Below, in pieces: positions 16,542 through 25,100 of a stretch of DNA of 26,791 nt. Made by a program: the position numbers and the translations under genes. The stretch is from Acidobacteriota bacterium. Lineage in GTDB: Bacteria > Acidobacteriota > Thermoanaerobaculia > Multivoradales > JAHEKO01. Numbering within the stretch: position 1 is the first letter of the stretch; each line of letters starts with the position of its first letter. The stretch is taken from positions 1 through 26,791 of the forward strand of contig SBFI01000442.1 in the NCBI GenBank assembly GCA_006227875.1, read 5' to 3'. The notes beneath the pieces are model-generated. The model made no database searches. It had not been told where the DNA came from and worked only from the letters and a program-made list of their open reading frames with translations.

Positions 16542-18355
16542 GGCACGGGACCGGAGGCCAGCTCCGCTCCGCCCCTCTCTCGGACCTCCCCGAACACACC
16601 GTCGAGATCGAGCGCCGCTGTCGCCGGAGATTCGGGATCTTGCCCGTCGATGACGGCCAGCAGCTCACCTGGCCACGTCTCAGGGGGCACTCGCTGTGGT
16701 GGCACCCGTAGGTAGAGCAAGACCTCACGCACGATGGCCGAGAACACCGGCGCGGCCACGTCACCACCGTGGTAGGCCCCTTTGGGCTCATCGATGACGA
16801 TGAGCGCGGCGACGGCCGGCTCGCGGGCGGGTGCAAAACCGACAAAGCTGGCAACAAATTTGGTCGCGGAATAGCCCCGCCCAGCCTCTGCCTTTTGAGC
16901 GGTTCCGGTCTTTCCCGCCACCCGATACCCCTCGATCGCAGCTTTCTTCCCGGTGCCCTCGGTGACCACAGCCTCCAGCAGCCGCTCGAGCGTGCGCGCG
17001 GTACCGGGTGTAACCGGCATCCCGCGCAGGGTCGGCCGCGGGTGGACGAGCTCGACGTCGTCGCCCGCACCGACACCTCTGACGACATAGGGCTCCAACA
17101 GCTGCCCACCGTTGGCTACCGCCGCAAAGGCGCTGACCAATTGAATGGCGGTCACCGAGATTCCCTGACCAAAGGAGATGTAGGCGGTCGCCAGCCGCGC
17201 CCAGCGCTCGGCCGGACGCACCAGGCCGGAGGCCTCGCCCGGAAGATCGATGCCGGTGGGTGCACCAAAGCCGAAGCTCTGGATCTGCTGATAAAAGAGA
17301 TCACGACCGACCATCAGGCCCGTTTTGATCGCCCCAATGTTGCTCGACTTGGCGATCACCTCACGAAATGTCAACAGGTCGAAGGGATGGTGATCGTGGA
17401 TGCGGATGCCGTGGAGCGTTATGCCACCGCGCTCACAGTCCAGAACGTCGGTGGGATCGATCAGATTGGCCTCCAGCGCTGCCGCCGCCGTCACCATCTT
17501 GAAGGTCGAGCCCGGCTCGAAGGCATCGGCCACCACTCGGTTTCGCCGTTGGGAGGCGTCGAAGTGCCGAAAACGATTGGGATCGAACGAAGGCAGGGAG
17601 GCCATGGCCAGGACGGCTCCGCTATGGGGGTCGAGAACGACCGCCGTTCCCCCGCGCGCCTGGCTCTGCTCGACCGCCCGTGCCAGCTCTCGCTCCACGA
17701 TGTGTTGGATCGCGACGTCGATGGTCAGATAAAGATCCCTACCGGGCTTGGCATCCCCAAACGACAGCGTCGGCGAGGACAAGGTTCCAAACCGAGCGTC
17801 ACGGAGGACTCTTCTGTTCACCGGCTCGCCGGTGATGACCTGGTCGTAGAGACCCTCGAGTCCCTCCAACCCCTTGTGATCGACACTGGCGAAGCCAACT
17901 ACCTGCGAGGCCAGCTCACGCATCGGGTAGTAGCGCTTGTTTTCCTTGAGAAAGGTGACACCGGCCAGATCGAGATCGCGGACCGCGGCCGAGACCGGCG
18001 AGTCCAACTGCCGCGCAACCCAAACAAATTCCTTGTCCCTGGTCAGCTTCTCTTCGAGCTTTTGCCGCTCGAGACCCAACACCCTGGCCAGCTCGGCGGA
18101 GGCGGTTGCCGGGTCGTCGATCTCGCGGGGACAGGCCCACGCCGAATCGACTTCCAAAGAGAGTGCCAGCTTGCGACCACGGGCATCGTAGATGGTGCCG
18201 CGAGGCGGCTCGAGGGTGATTCGCCTGAGCTGCTGCCTCTTGGCGAGATCCTGGTATTCGAGATGGTCCGTCACCTGGAGCTGGTAGAGGCGCGCCCCGA
18301 TCCCCCCGATCCACGCCACCAGCAGGAGGAGGGCAAAAAACCAGCGTGCCTTCAA
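16538..18355 (-). CDS. ftsI: Septal transpeptidase FtsI (class B penicillin-binding protein 3)
   Basis: FtsI crosslinks new septal peptidoglycan made by FtsW. The 605-residue protein has a short basic start and one membrane segment (WFFALLLLVAWIGGIGARL), a penicillin-binding dimerisation domain (about 50-210) and a transpeptidase domain carrying the three active-site motifs: SxxK in GSTFKM (near 282), SSN (near 336) and KTGT (near 482). The C-terminal tail after about 540 is short and not a recognisable PASTA domain. The start is taken as TTG 18355, which overlaps the ftsL stop as TTGA and follows a strong GAGGAGGAGG; the longer open frame upstream lies inside ftsL. Confidence 0.95.
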   Translation of the reverse strand: MKARWFFALLLLVAWIGGIGARLYQLQVTDHLEYQDLAKRQQLRRITLEPPRGTIYDARGRKLALSLEVDSAWACPREIDDPATASAELARVLGLERQKLEEKLTRDKEFVWVARQLDSPVSAAVRDLDLAGVTFLKENKRYYPMRELASQVVGFASVDHKGLEGLEGLYDQVITGEPVNRRVLRDARFGTLSSPTLSFGDAKPGRDLYLTIDVAIQHIVERELARAVEQSQARGGTAVVLDPHSGAVLAMASLPSFDPNRFRHFDASQRRNRVVADAFEPGSTFKMVTAAAALEANLIDPTDVLDCERGGITLHGIRIHDHHPFDLLTFREVIAKSSNIGAIKTGLMVGRDLFYQQIQSFGFGAPTGIDLPGEASGLVRPAERWARLATAYISFGQGISVTAIQLVSAFAAVANGGQLLEPYVVRGVGAGDDVELVHPRPTLRGMPVTPGTARTLERLLEAVVTEGTGKKAAIEGYRVAGKTGTAQKAEAGRGYSATKFVASFVGFAPAREPAVAALIVIDEPKGAYHGGDVAAPVFSAIVREVLLYLRVPPQRVPPETWPGELLAVIDGQDPESPATAALDLDGVFGEVRERGGAELASGPVP

Positions 18356-18696
18356 GGAGCCTCCTCCTCGAATACCAATTGCTCGAGGGAGACCGGCACC
18401 ATGCCCAGCTCCTCTCGCGCCCTCACCGTCACCTGTTGGGGGCTCGACAGGTAGGAGGCCTCGATCTCCAACTCGCGCGCTTTCTGCTCCATTTGCTCCA
18501 AAGCCCTCTCCAGCTTGTACACCTCGTAGCCGATGTTGAGCAGCTTGACGTTCAACCACACATAGCCCAGCAGTGCGGCAGCGACGGGAAGAACCGCCAC
18601 CACCACCAACGCCAGCTCTTGCCGCCGTCGCCGATCTCGCTGGCGGACCAGATAGCTGTTGGTGACGCGCTGGCGAACCGCATAGGCCGACTTCAC
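18352..18696 (-). CDS. ftsL: Cell division protein FtsL
   Basis: This 114-residue bitopic protein has a basic cytoplasmic N-terminus (VRQRDRRRRQ), one transmembrane segment (ELALVVVAVLPVAAALLGYV, about residues 27-46) and a heptad-rich periplasmic coiled coil (KLERALEQMEQKARELEIEA). These are the features of FtsL, which pairs with FtsB and FtsQ to activate FtsW-FtsI. Sequence conservation in this family is low, so the call rests on size, topology and its place between rsmH and ftsI. The ATG at 18696 comes four bases after the rsmH stop. Confidence 0.9.
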   Translation of the reverse strand: MKSAYAVRQRVTNSYLVRQRDRRRRQELALVVVAVLPVAAALLGYVWLNVKLLNIGYEVYKLERALEQMEQKARELEIEASYLSSPQQVTVRAREELGMVPVSLEQLVFEEEAP

Positions 18697-18700
18697 GTCT

Positions 18701-19624
18701 CTACAATCTCCGGGCGGCTCGCAGCCTTGCCGAGCGGGAACGCGGATTGGCCGCCACCTCTTCTTCGCTCGGACGAATCGGCTTCTTGGTCAGGACTTCG
18801 ATCACGCGCGACTCCGACCGTGTCCTGCCGGTGATCTCGTCGACCTCACCCCGAGCCAGATCGCGAAAGGTGTTCTTGACGATGCGATCCTCGAGGCTGT
18901 GATAGGAGATCACCACCAATCGGCCGTCCTTCTCCAACAGACGAACCGCTTGATCCAGCAGCGCTTCGAGACCGAGCAGCTCTCGATTGACTTCGATGCG
19001 GAGCGCCTGGAAGACCCGTGTTGCCGGATCGATCCGGCCGGGCCGCTGCCTCCCACGCCCCGCCTTGGCCTTGCCAACGATCCCACTCAGCTCAGTGGTC
19101 GTCTCAATGGCCTTTTGCTCGCGACTTCTCACCACAGCACGGGCAATGCGACGTGCCTGTGGCTCCTCACCGAACTCTCTGAGAACTTGTTCCAAATCAG
19201 TCTCCGAGTAGTCGTTCACGATCATCCCGGCCGTCAAGCGACCGGGGCCCATGCGCATGTCCAGCGGCCCCTCCCGACGAAAACTGAATCCCCGCTCTGC
19301 CCGTTCGAGCTGCAGCGACGAGACCCCTAGATCAGCCAAGATCCCATCGACCGCCTCCACCCCCTCCTGGTGGAGAAGAGCCTCCAAATCGGCAAAGTTG
19401 CCCGCCGCGAGCTTTACCCTCGCCCCGAATGGACGCAGCCGCACTTCGGCCATCTCCAACGCCTGCGGATCGCGGTCGATCCCGATCAGGCGTAGGCTGG
19501 ATGAGGCCTCGAGAAGTGCTTCTGCGTGCCCGCCCAAGCCGACGGTACAGTCGACGACGAGCCCGCCCCGCTCCGGCTGCAGGAGGCGGATGGTCTCCTC
19601 GAGCAGAACGGGTACGTGGCGCAC
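18701..19624 (-). CDS. rsmH: 16S rRNA (cytosine1402-N4)-methyltransferase RsmH (MraW)
   Basis: RsmH methylates N4 of C1402 in 16S rRNA using S-adenosylmethionine. The 307-residue protein has the SAM-binding loop DCTVGLGGHAEALL (about residues 25-38), GIDRDPQAL, DGILADLGVSSLQL, and the family blocks FSFRREGPLDMRM, RVFQALRIEVNREL and YHSLEDRIVK. The likely start is GTG 19624, which gives the usual N-terminus (HVPVLLEE); its ribosome site is weak. It lies 42 bases after mraZ. Confidence 0.96.
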   Translation of the reverse strand: MRHVPVLLEETIRLLQPERGGLVVDCTVGLGGHAEALLEASSSLRLIGIDRDPQALEMAEVRLRPFGARVKLAAGNFADLEALLHQEGVEAVDGILADLGVSSLQLERAERGFSFRREGPLDMRMGPGRLTAGMIVNDYSETDLEQVLREFGEEPQARRIARAVVRSREQKAIETTTELSGIVGKAKAGRGRQRPGRIDPATRVFQALRIEVNRELLGLEALLDQAVRLLEKDGRLVVISYHSLEDRIVKNTFRDLARGEVDEITGRTRSESRVIEVLTKKPIRPSEEEVAANPRSRSARLRAARRL

Positions 19625-19666
19625 CTTCGCCGATTCAATGAACCAAGCCAGAGCGAAGGGCCGACA

Positions 19667-20107
19667 TCAGATTCCCTTCTCGCTCAGGTTTTGAAAATCC
19701 TCGTCGGTGAAAGGCTGCTCGGAGAACCGGGCCTGGAGTCGGTCATGGTTCCAGACCTCGAAGTGATCCAAGCGTGCGTTCACCACCACTTCGCCGACCA
19801 TCTCGGCCCGCTCGCGAAGAATCGGCGGCAAGACCACCCGGCCCTGGCTGTCGAGCACCGACTGCTGCCCGAAGTAGCTGACTCTCTCCAGGTACCGCAG
19901 CTTCACCAGATCGGTTGACGGCAGAGCCATCAGGCGGTCCTCGATCTCCTGCCACACCGAAAGCGGGTAAACCAGAACCGATTCCCCGCGGATCGAAGTG
20001 ATGAATATTTCGCGGCCGTACCTCTGCTCCAGATCCCGGCGAAAGGCCGTTGGGAGCTTGAGTCGCCCTTTGTCGTCAATCTTTGCTGGCGCACTTCCGC
20101 GAAACAT
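19667..20107 (-). CDS. mraZ: Transcriptional regulator MraZ
   Basis: MraZ is a DNA-binding regulator that controls the dcw operon, including its own promoter, by binding TGG-containing direct repeats. The 146-residue protein has two tandem SpoVT/AbrB-like halves, each with the signature seen in DDKGRLKLPTAFRRD and LDSQGRVVLPPILRERA. The start is taken as ATG 20107 (MFRGSAPAKID), the standard MraZ N-terminus, with AGGTAGGA upstream; a TTG at 20131 in the same frame would add eight residues and overlap the ribosome site. Operator boxes of the expected type lie about 70 bases upstream. Confidence 0.96.
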   Translation of the reverse strand: MFRGSAPAKIDDKGRLKLPTAFRRDLEQRYGREIFITSIRGESVLVYPLSVWQEIEDRLMALPSTDLVKLRYLERVSYFGQQSVLDSQGRVVLPPILRERAEMVGEVVVNARLDHFEVWNHDRLQARFSEQPFTDEDFQNLSEKGI

Positions 20108-20137
20108 CGATTTCGCCCGTCCTACCTGCAATCAATG

Positions 20138-20167
20138 GGGCAAAGTCTAGCAGGGCAAAGTCTAGCA
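20138..20167 (-). repeat. Perfect 15-bp tandem duplication in the mraZ leader
   Basis: TGCTAGACTTTGCCC (minus strand) occurs twice head to tail, at 20167-20153 and 20152-20138, with no mismatch. Each copy includes the extended -10 element TGCTAGACT. The upstream copy is well spaced from a -35 element. The downstream copy has no good -35 at the matching distance. Confidence 0.9.
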
Positions 20168-20187
20168 CCGCACTCCACTTTTGTCCA
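20159..20187 (-). promoter_or_regulatory. Predicted sigma70-type promoter of the dcw operon (PmraZ)
   Basis: On the minus strand the -35 hexamer TGGACA (20187-20182, five of six matches) is followed after exactly 17 bases by TAGACT (20164-20159, four of six), preceded by the extended -10 TG. Transcription would begin near 20152, leaving a leader of about 45 bases. No equally good promoter was noticed further down the operon, but internal promoters cannot be excluded by eye. Confidence 0.65.
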
Positions 20188-20198
20188 TTTAATTCCAC
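20174..20198 (-). promoter_or_regulatory. MraZ operator: three TGG boxes at 10-bp spacing
   Basis: GTGGA (20198-20194), ATGGA (20188-20184) and GTGGA (20178-20174) are direct repeats in the direction of mraZ, each separated by five bases. This is the layout known for MraZ binding sites. A fourth, weaker CTGGA lies 11 bases upstream of the first. The boxes cover the -35 hexamer and most of the spacer, so binding should repress. Confidence 0.7.
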
Positions 20199-20281
20199 CA
20201 CTCTTCCAGTCGAGTGGCTGGCCCCGGTAAAAAGTGGCGCAAATGGGGCGAAAATCTGAATTTATGGTTGAAGGCTAAGGA

Positions 20282-21382
20282 CTAGCGGGGTGGCGGGGAC
20301 TCGTCTTCTGAATCTGGGTTGTCTTCGGAGGTGTCCGCCGCCGGCTCGTCGAGGACATCCAGCGGATCGACGGTGGGAACCGGCGCTGCCGCGCGGAACC
20401 CGGCCGCCTCCGGTGGTGGATCGGCCACGATGTAGGACTTCGCTTCGAGCTCCGCCATGTACTTCTCGACCTCTTCGTTGAAGCGGCGATCCCTTTCCCT
20501 GGCCCCGATCTGCTCCTTGACCTCCGCAAAGGGACGGAGCGTGGCTTCCTGGCGCTCGAGAACCGCCAGCAGGTGAAGACCTCCCCTCGCCAGCACCGGC
20601 TCACCCATCTCACCCGGCTGCAGTTGCCAGACCGCCTCTTCCAACTCTCGATCCAGATCTCCTACTTCGACCCAGCCGAGATCGAAGGGTCCAGCGGTAA
20701 GCCCGTCGGCGGCATAGGTCTCGGCCAGCTCGCTCAGGTCATCGCCGGCCAGGTACTTGTCTCGAATCTCCTGGGCGATGCGGGCCATGCCCTCGGCTCC
20801 CAGGTCGTTGGATTCGAGGACCACGATCTCCTGCAAGTGCAGGCGCTCAGGAATCTCGAACTCCTCCGAGTGGCTGTGGTAGTAACGTCGCAGATCCTCT
20901 TCCTCGACGGCGGCGCGAGCCTGAACATCGCGGCCCATCACCTGGCGCATCATCAAGTTGCGGTGATACTGAGCACGAAGATCCTCCGCGGTCATGCCCG
21001 AAGCCTGCAGAGCGGCCTGGAAGTCCTGCGGGGTTTTGATCCCCATACTCTCCATCGTCCTCTGAATCGCCTCATCGATGTCCGATTGAGAAATCTCGAC
21101 GTCCAACTGGTCGGCGCGGGAGAGCAGGAGGAGCTCCTCGAAGATCGCGCTCATCGTCGCCTCACCGATCCTCGACAATCTCTCCTGTTTCTCTTCCTCC
21201 GTCAGCTGCGGGGCATCCAGCAGAGCTCGAGCTCTGGCGGCTCGCCGCACCTGATAGTCATAGGTAGTAGCGATCCGGTCGTTGACCCGCAGCACGATGC
21301 GGTTGGTGTTGCCAAGGGCCAGCGTTGGCAGGAAAGCCGCGACGATGACCAGCAGAGTCTTCTCCTCGAGAGTCGGTTTCAT
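20282..21382 (-). CDS. Secreted SurA-like peptidyl-prolyl isomerase/foldase
   Basis: This 366-residue protein has an N-terminal hydrophobic export signal (LLVIVAAFLPTLALG), a SurA N-like helical chaperone region (about 30-170, with long amphipathic helices) and a parvulin-type domain (about 175-290, including LHLQEIVVLESND, GPFDLGWVEVGDLD and LQPGEMGEPV). The tail is acidic and proline-rich and probably disordered. SurA proteins help outer-membrane proteins fold in the periplasm. The ATG at 21382 puts the signal at the N-terminus, 13 bases after the preceding parvulin gene. The specific name surA is not certain because the family has several branches (SurA, PrsA, PpiD). Confidence 0.85.
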   Translation of the reverse strand: MKPTLEEKTLLVIVAAFLPTLALGNTNRIVLRVNDRIATTYDYQVRRAARARALLDAPQLTEEEKQERLSRIGEATMSAIFEELLLLSRADQLDVEISQSDIDEAIQRTMESMGIKTPQDFQAALQASGMTAEDLRAQYHRNLMMRQVMGRDVQARAAVEEEDLRRYYHSHSEEFEIPERLHLQEIVVLESNDLGAEGMARIAQEIRDKYLAGDDLSELAETYAADGLTAGPFDLGWVEVGDLDRELEEAVWQLQPGEMGEPVLARGGLHLLAVLERQEATLRPFAEVKEQIGARERDRRFNEEVEKYMAELEAKSYIVADPPPEAAGFRAAAPVPTVDPLDVLDEPAADTSEDNPDSEDESPPPR

Positions 21383-21395
21383 AAGCGTTCCGGGT

Positions 21396-22199
21396 CTAGT
21401 AGGTGCCGGCGTAGTTGAAGGGGATGTTGCGCCGGAAAACCTGCACATTGTAGCGTTCCCGAGCCTCCGCCACCAACTCCTCGATCCCATCATCGACAAG
21501 CCGTCGTCTCAGGATCTGGCGAATCCGCTCCTCCGCCCTCGCCAGTTCCATCTGCTCGGGCGACAGGTGCTCGACCACCTGGAATATGTGGAATCCGTAG
21601 TCGGCGGCCACGACATCGCTCACCTCGCCCGGCTCGAGCGCGAAGATGCTATCCGCCAGACCCGGTGGGAGGTCACCCGAAGAGAGCTCCCCTTCGTCAC
21701 CCCAGAGGGCCGTCGAGCTCGAGTCGGCGTCCGCGAGCACCTCCTCGAACGGGTCTCCGGCGAGCATCCTGCGACGCACCTCTTCGGCCGTGGCTCGGTC
21801 CTCGACCAGAACTTGACGCAATCTCACCCGCTCCTCGAGCTCGAACTCGTGCCCATGATCTCGAAAGTAGGCCGTGATCTCTTCCGCCGGTATGGTGCCG
21901 GCCTCGAGCTGACCCACAACCGCCCGCACCGCGGTGCGCCGCGAGTCGGTTTCGCCAATCAAATCCCTTTCCACGGCGACTCTTCGCAACAGCTCCTCGT
22001 CCAGAAACTGATCAAACAGCTCGCTCAACACATCACTCGCCAGAGCCAAGCCCGACTCCACCGAGTTCTCCTCGAGGTACATCTCGAATTCCGAGTAGTG
22101 CACCTGCTGGTCATCGATTTGCGCCACGATATCGGGCGCGGCGAGATTATCGCCGCCGCAGGCGCCCAGCAGCAGTGCCAGGCAAAGGAGCTTGCGCAT
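21396..22199 (-). CDS. Parvulin-like peptidyl-prolyl isomerase lipoprotein
   Basis: This 267-residue protein starts with a lipoprotein signal (MRKLLCLALLLGAC; the acylated cysteine would be residue 14). It continues with a SurA/PrsA-like helical region (DEELLRRVAVERDLIGETDS) and a parvulin domain (VRLRQVLVEDRATAEEV, GELSSGDLPPGLADSIFALE, YGFHIFQVVEH). It is likely a membrane-tethered periplasmic foldase working with the next gene. The ATG at 22199 shares one base with the mfd stop (TGATG), so the two are probably translationally coupled; a TTG at 22202 is an alternative start adding one residue. Confidence 0.87.
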   Translation of the reverse strand: MRKLLCLALLLGACGGDNLAAPDIVAQIDDQQVHYSEFEMYLEENSVESGLALASDVLSELFDQFLDEELLRRVAVERDLIGETDSRRTAVRAVVGQLEAGTIPAEEITAYFRDHGHEFELEERVRLRQVLVEDRATAEEVRRRMLAGDPFEEVLADADSSSTALWGDEGELSSGDLPPGLADSIFALEPGEVSDVVAADYGFHIFQVVEHLSPEQMELARAEERIRQILRRRLVDDGIEELVAEARERYNVQVFRRNIPFNYAGTY

Positions 22200-25100
22200 C
22201 AACCTCGTAACTCCTCCAGAATTTCTCTCGCCAGCCGGATCGGCGACTCACCTCCCGATCTCTCGACGACAAGCACACCGGTGGGGCTGAAGCTGGCACC
22301 CGGCCGGCTCGAGACCAGCCGCACCAGGCGATCGAGGTCGACATGGGCGTCCCGGCGCAACCGGATCTGCAATTTAGCACCCTGAACCGAGATCGACTGT
22401 GCACGCAGCGACTCGGCAAGACGCTTGAGAGAGGCCACCTCGAGCAGGCGATCGACCGCCGGTGGGGGCGCCCCAAAGCGGTCGCGCAGCTCCGCCAGGA
22501 TCTCCTCGTCGGCGACCTCCCCGCTGGCGATCTTGCGATAGACGTCCATGCGCAGATTGGCATCCTCGATGTACTCCTGGGGAATAGCCGTCGAGATCGA
22601 CAGATCCAGAGCCACCGAAGGTCCCTCCTCGACGGCTTCGCCACGCAACTCGCTGACCGCGTCTTTGAGCATCTTGAGATAGGTCTCGATGCCCAGAGCC
22701 GCGATGTGGCCGCTCTGCTCGGCCCCGAGGAGATTGCCGGCACCGCGTATCTCCAGATCGCGGGCGGCTACTCGAAATCCCGCCCCCAGGTCGGTGAAGT
22801 CGCGAATGGCTGCGAGCCGCTGACGAGCTTCCTCCGACAGAGTCCGGTCGGTGGGCACCAGCAGGTAGCAGTAGGCCAGTTGATTGCTGCGACCCACTCG
22901 CCCACGCAGCTGATAGAGCTGGGCGAGTCCGAAGCGGTCGGCCCGGTGGACGATCATGGTGTTGACGTTCGAGATGTCGATACCGTTCTCGATGATCGTA
23001 GTCGCCAGCAGCAGGTCGAAGTCTCCACCCTTGAAGGCGCGCATCCTCTGCGCCAGCTCGGTCTCGTTGAGCTGCCCGTGACCCACCGTCAGCCGCAGGC
23101 CGGGAACGACTTCGCGCAGATGCCGCGCCATCTCTTCGATGCCTTCCACCCGGTTGTAGACATAGTAGACCTGACCGGAGCGCTCGAGCTCGAACTCGAT
23201 CGCTTCGCGGACGAGCTCCGCGGTAAAGGGCAAGATGGCGGTCTCCACTGCCATCCGGTCGCGGGGCGGGGTCTCGATCACCGAGAGGTCGCGGACCCCG
23301 GCAAGCGACAGCTGCAGGGTCCGGGGCACCGGGGTCGCCGACATGGCCAGCACATGAACACTCTTCTTGAGCTCGAGCAGCTGCTCCTTCTGCGCCACAC
23401 CAAACCGCTGTTCCTCGTCTACAACCAGGAGACCCAGTCGCTCAAAGTCGATATCCGAGCCCAACAGCCGATGGGTGCCGATCAGAATGTCCAACTCGTT
23501 GGCCGCCAGGCGCCGGCGAATCTCTCGTATCTCCCGCGCCGAGCGTCCGCGTGAGACCATCTCGATCTCGACCGGGAAGCCGGCAAACCGGGCGCGAAAG
23601 GTCTCCAGGTGCTGGTCGGCAAGAATGGTGGTCGGTGCCAGGACGGCCGCCTGGTAACCGCCATCGACGACCTTGAAGGCGGCTCGCATGGCCACCTCGG
23701 TCTTGCCAAAGCCGACGTCGCCACACAGGAGACGATCCATCGGCTGCTGCCGCTCGAGATCCGACTTGATTGCCGCAATGGCCTCCAGCTGGTCATCCGT
23801 CTCTTCGAAATCGAACGCGGCATCGAACTGCGCCTGGAGATCGCTGTCCGCCGGCATGACGGCGGCCTTTGCCAGATGGCGCTCGGCGTAGTGACGCAGC
23901 AGATCGCCGGCCAGCTTGCGCAGCCCCTTTCGGACGCGCTCCTTGGTGCGCGTCCACGAGCTGCCCCCCAGTCGATCGAGCCGCGGGGCGACGCCCTCGA
24001 TACCGCTGTACTTCTGGATGAGGTCGAGATGGGAGAGGGGGAGCAGGAGGTTGCGGTCACCACTGTAAGCGACCTCCATCACCTCCACCTCACCCAGGGT
24101 GTCCTCGGCCCCCAGTGCTACCAGAGACGGCGGCAGCTGTTGCCGGATCCTCTCCTTCTCGCCGATCGACCGCAAACCCATGAACTGACCGATCCCGTGA
24201 TCGGTGTGGACGATGAAATCACCCGCCCGCAGGTCACGCAGGCCCGAGACGAAGGGTCCAAACCGTCGGCGCGGGCGCGGGCGCTCCGGGGCCACCCGCG
24301 GGAAGAGCTGTTGCTCGGCAAAGACCACGACACCGGCCGGTGGCAGGCGAAAACCTCGCTGTAGCTCCCCCGCGACCAGCTCGAGACCGCCCTGGCCGCG
24401 GGGAATCTCGAAGCTCTCACACCACTGTTCCAATCGACTCCAGTGTTCGACCGGTGCCACCACCAGCAGCCGTTCGTTTCGGGCTCTCGCCGTCTCGATC
24501 TCGCGGGGGAACCTCGGCAGCTGCCGATGAAAGATGTCGGTGGAGCTGCCTCCGAAATCGATCGCCGCAGGCGAGCCGTCGACAACAGCATCCTCGATGG
24601 TCAGCTCGCAGCTGTCCACGACCTCCCTCACCGCGGTCGCCGACTGCTCGAGCAGCTCTGGCGGCACCGCCAACCGTTGCACCGAGTGCCGGGCCTCGAA
24701 GTCGGCAGACAGGCGTCGCTCGTGTTGCGAGATCTCCGCCTCCAGAACCTCGGGGGCGACACCGACGAGCAGCGGCGGGACGGTGAGATCGCGCAGCGAG
24801 ACCGTGTTTTCGGCCAGCATCGGAAGGTAGTGCTCCCAACCGACGAATCGGCCTCGCTGGCGAAGATCCTCGATCTTGTCGTTGGCGTCCATCCCCGCCT
24901 CTTCTCCGAGACGGTCACTCAGCAACTCGGCCAGGCGGGACGCCTCCTCCGGCCCCGCCCGAAAGAGCGACAGCGGCAGAACCCTGATCGCTTCGAGGTG
25001 ATCGCGCGAGCGCTGGTCTTCGACATCGAACCACCGAATCGACTCCACCGTGTCACCAAAAAGATCCAGTCGCACCGGACCGGCCTCACCCGGAGGAAAG

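Noticed and set aside
16769..18454. Long open frame on the plus strand opposite ftsI; similar ones oppose ftsZ (4299-5780), ftsA (5838-6932), murE (15177-16715) and mfd (22343-23554)
   Set aside because: Each sits over an intact, motif-complete minus-strand gene and encodes low-complexity sequence without recognisable features or ribosome sites.
18356..18559. N-terminal extension of FtsI inside ftsL
   Set aside because: It overlaps ftsL out of frame, lacks any known domain, and a strong ribosome site precedes the TTG at 18355, which begins the normal basic-plus-membrane-helix start.
20198..20217. CCACTC/GAGTGG hairpin as terminator of the mfd operon
   Set aside because: The stem is only six base pairs and no T-run follows on the minus strand. 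It also runs into the first MraZ box, so termination there is not supported.
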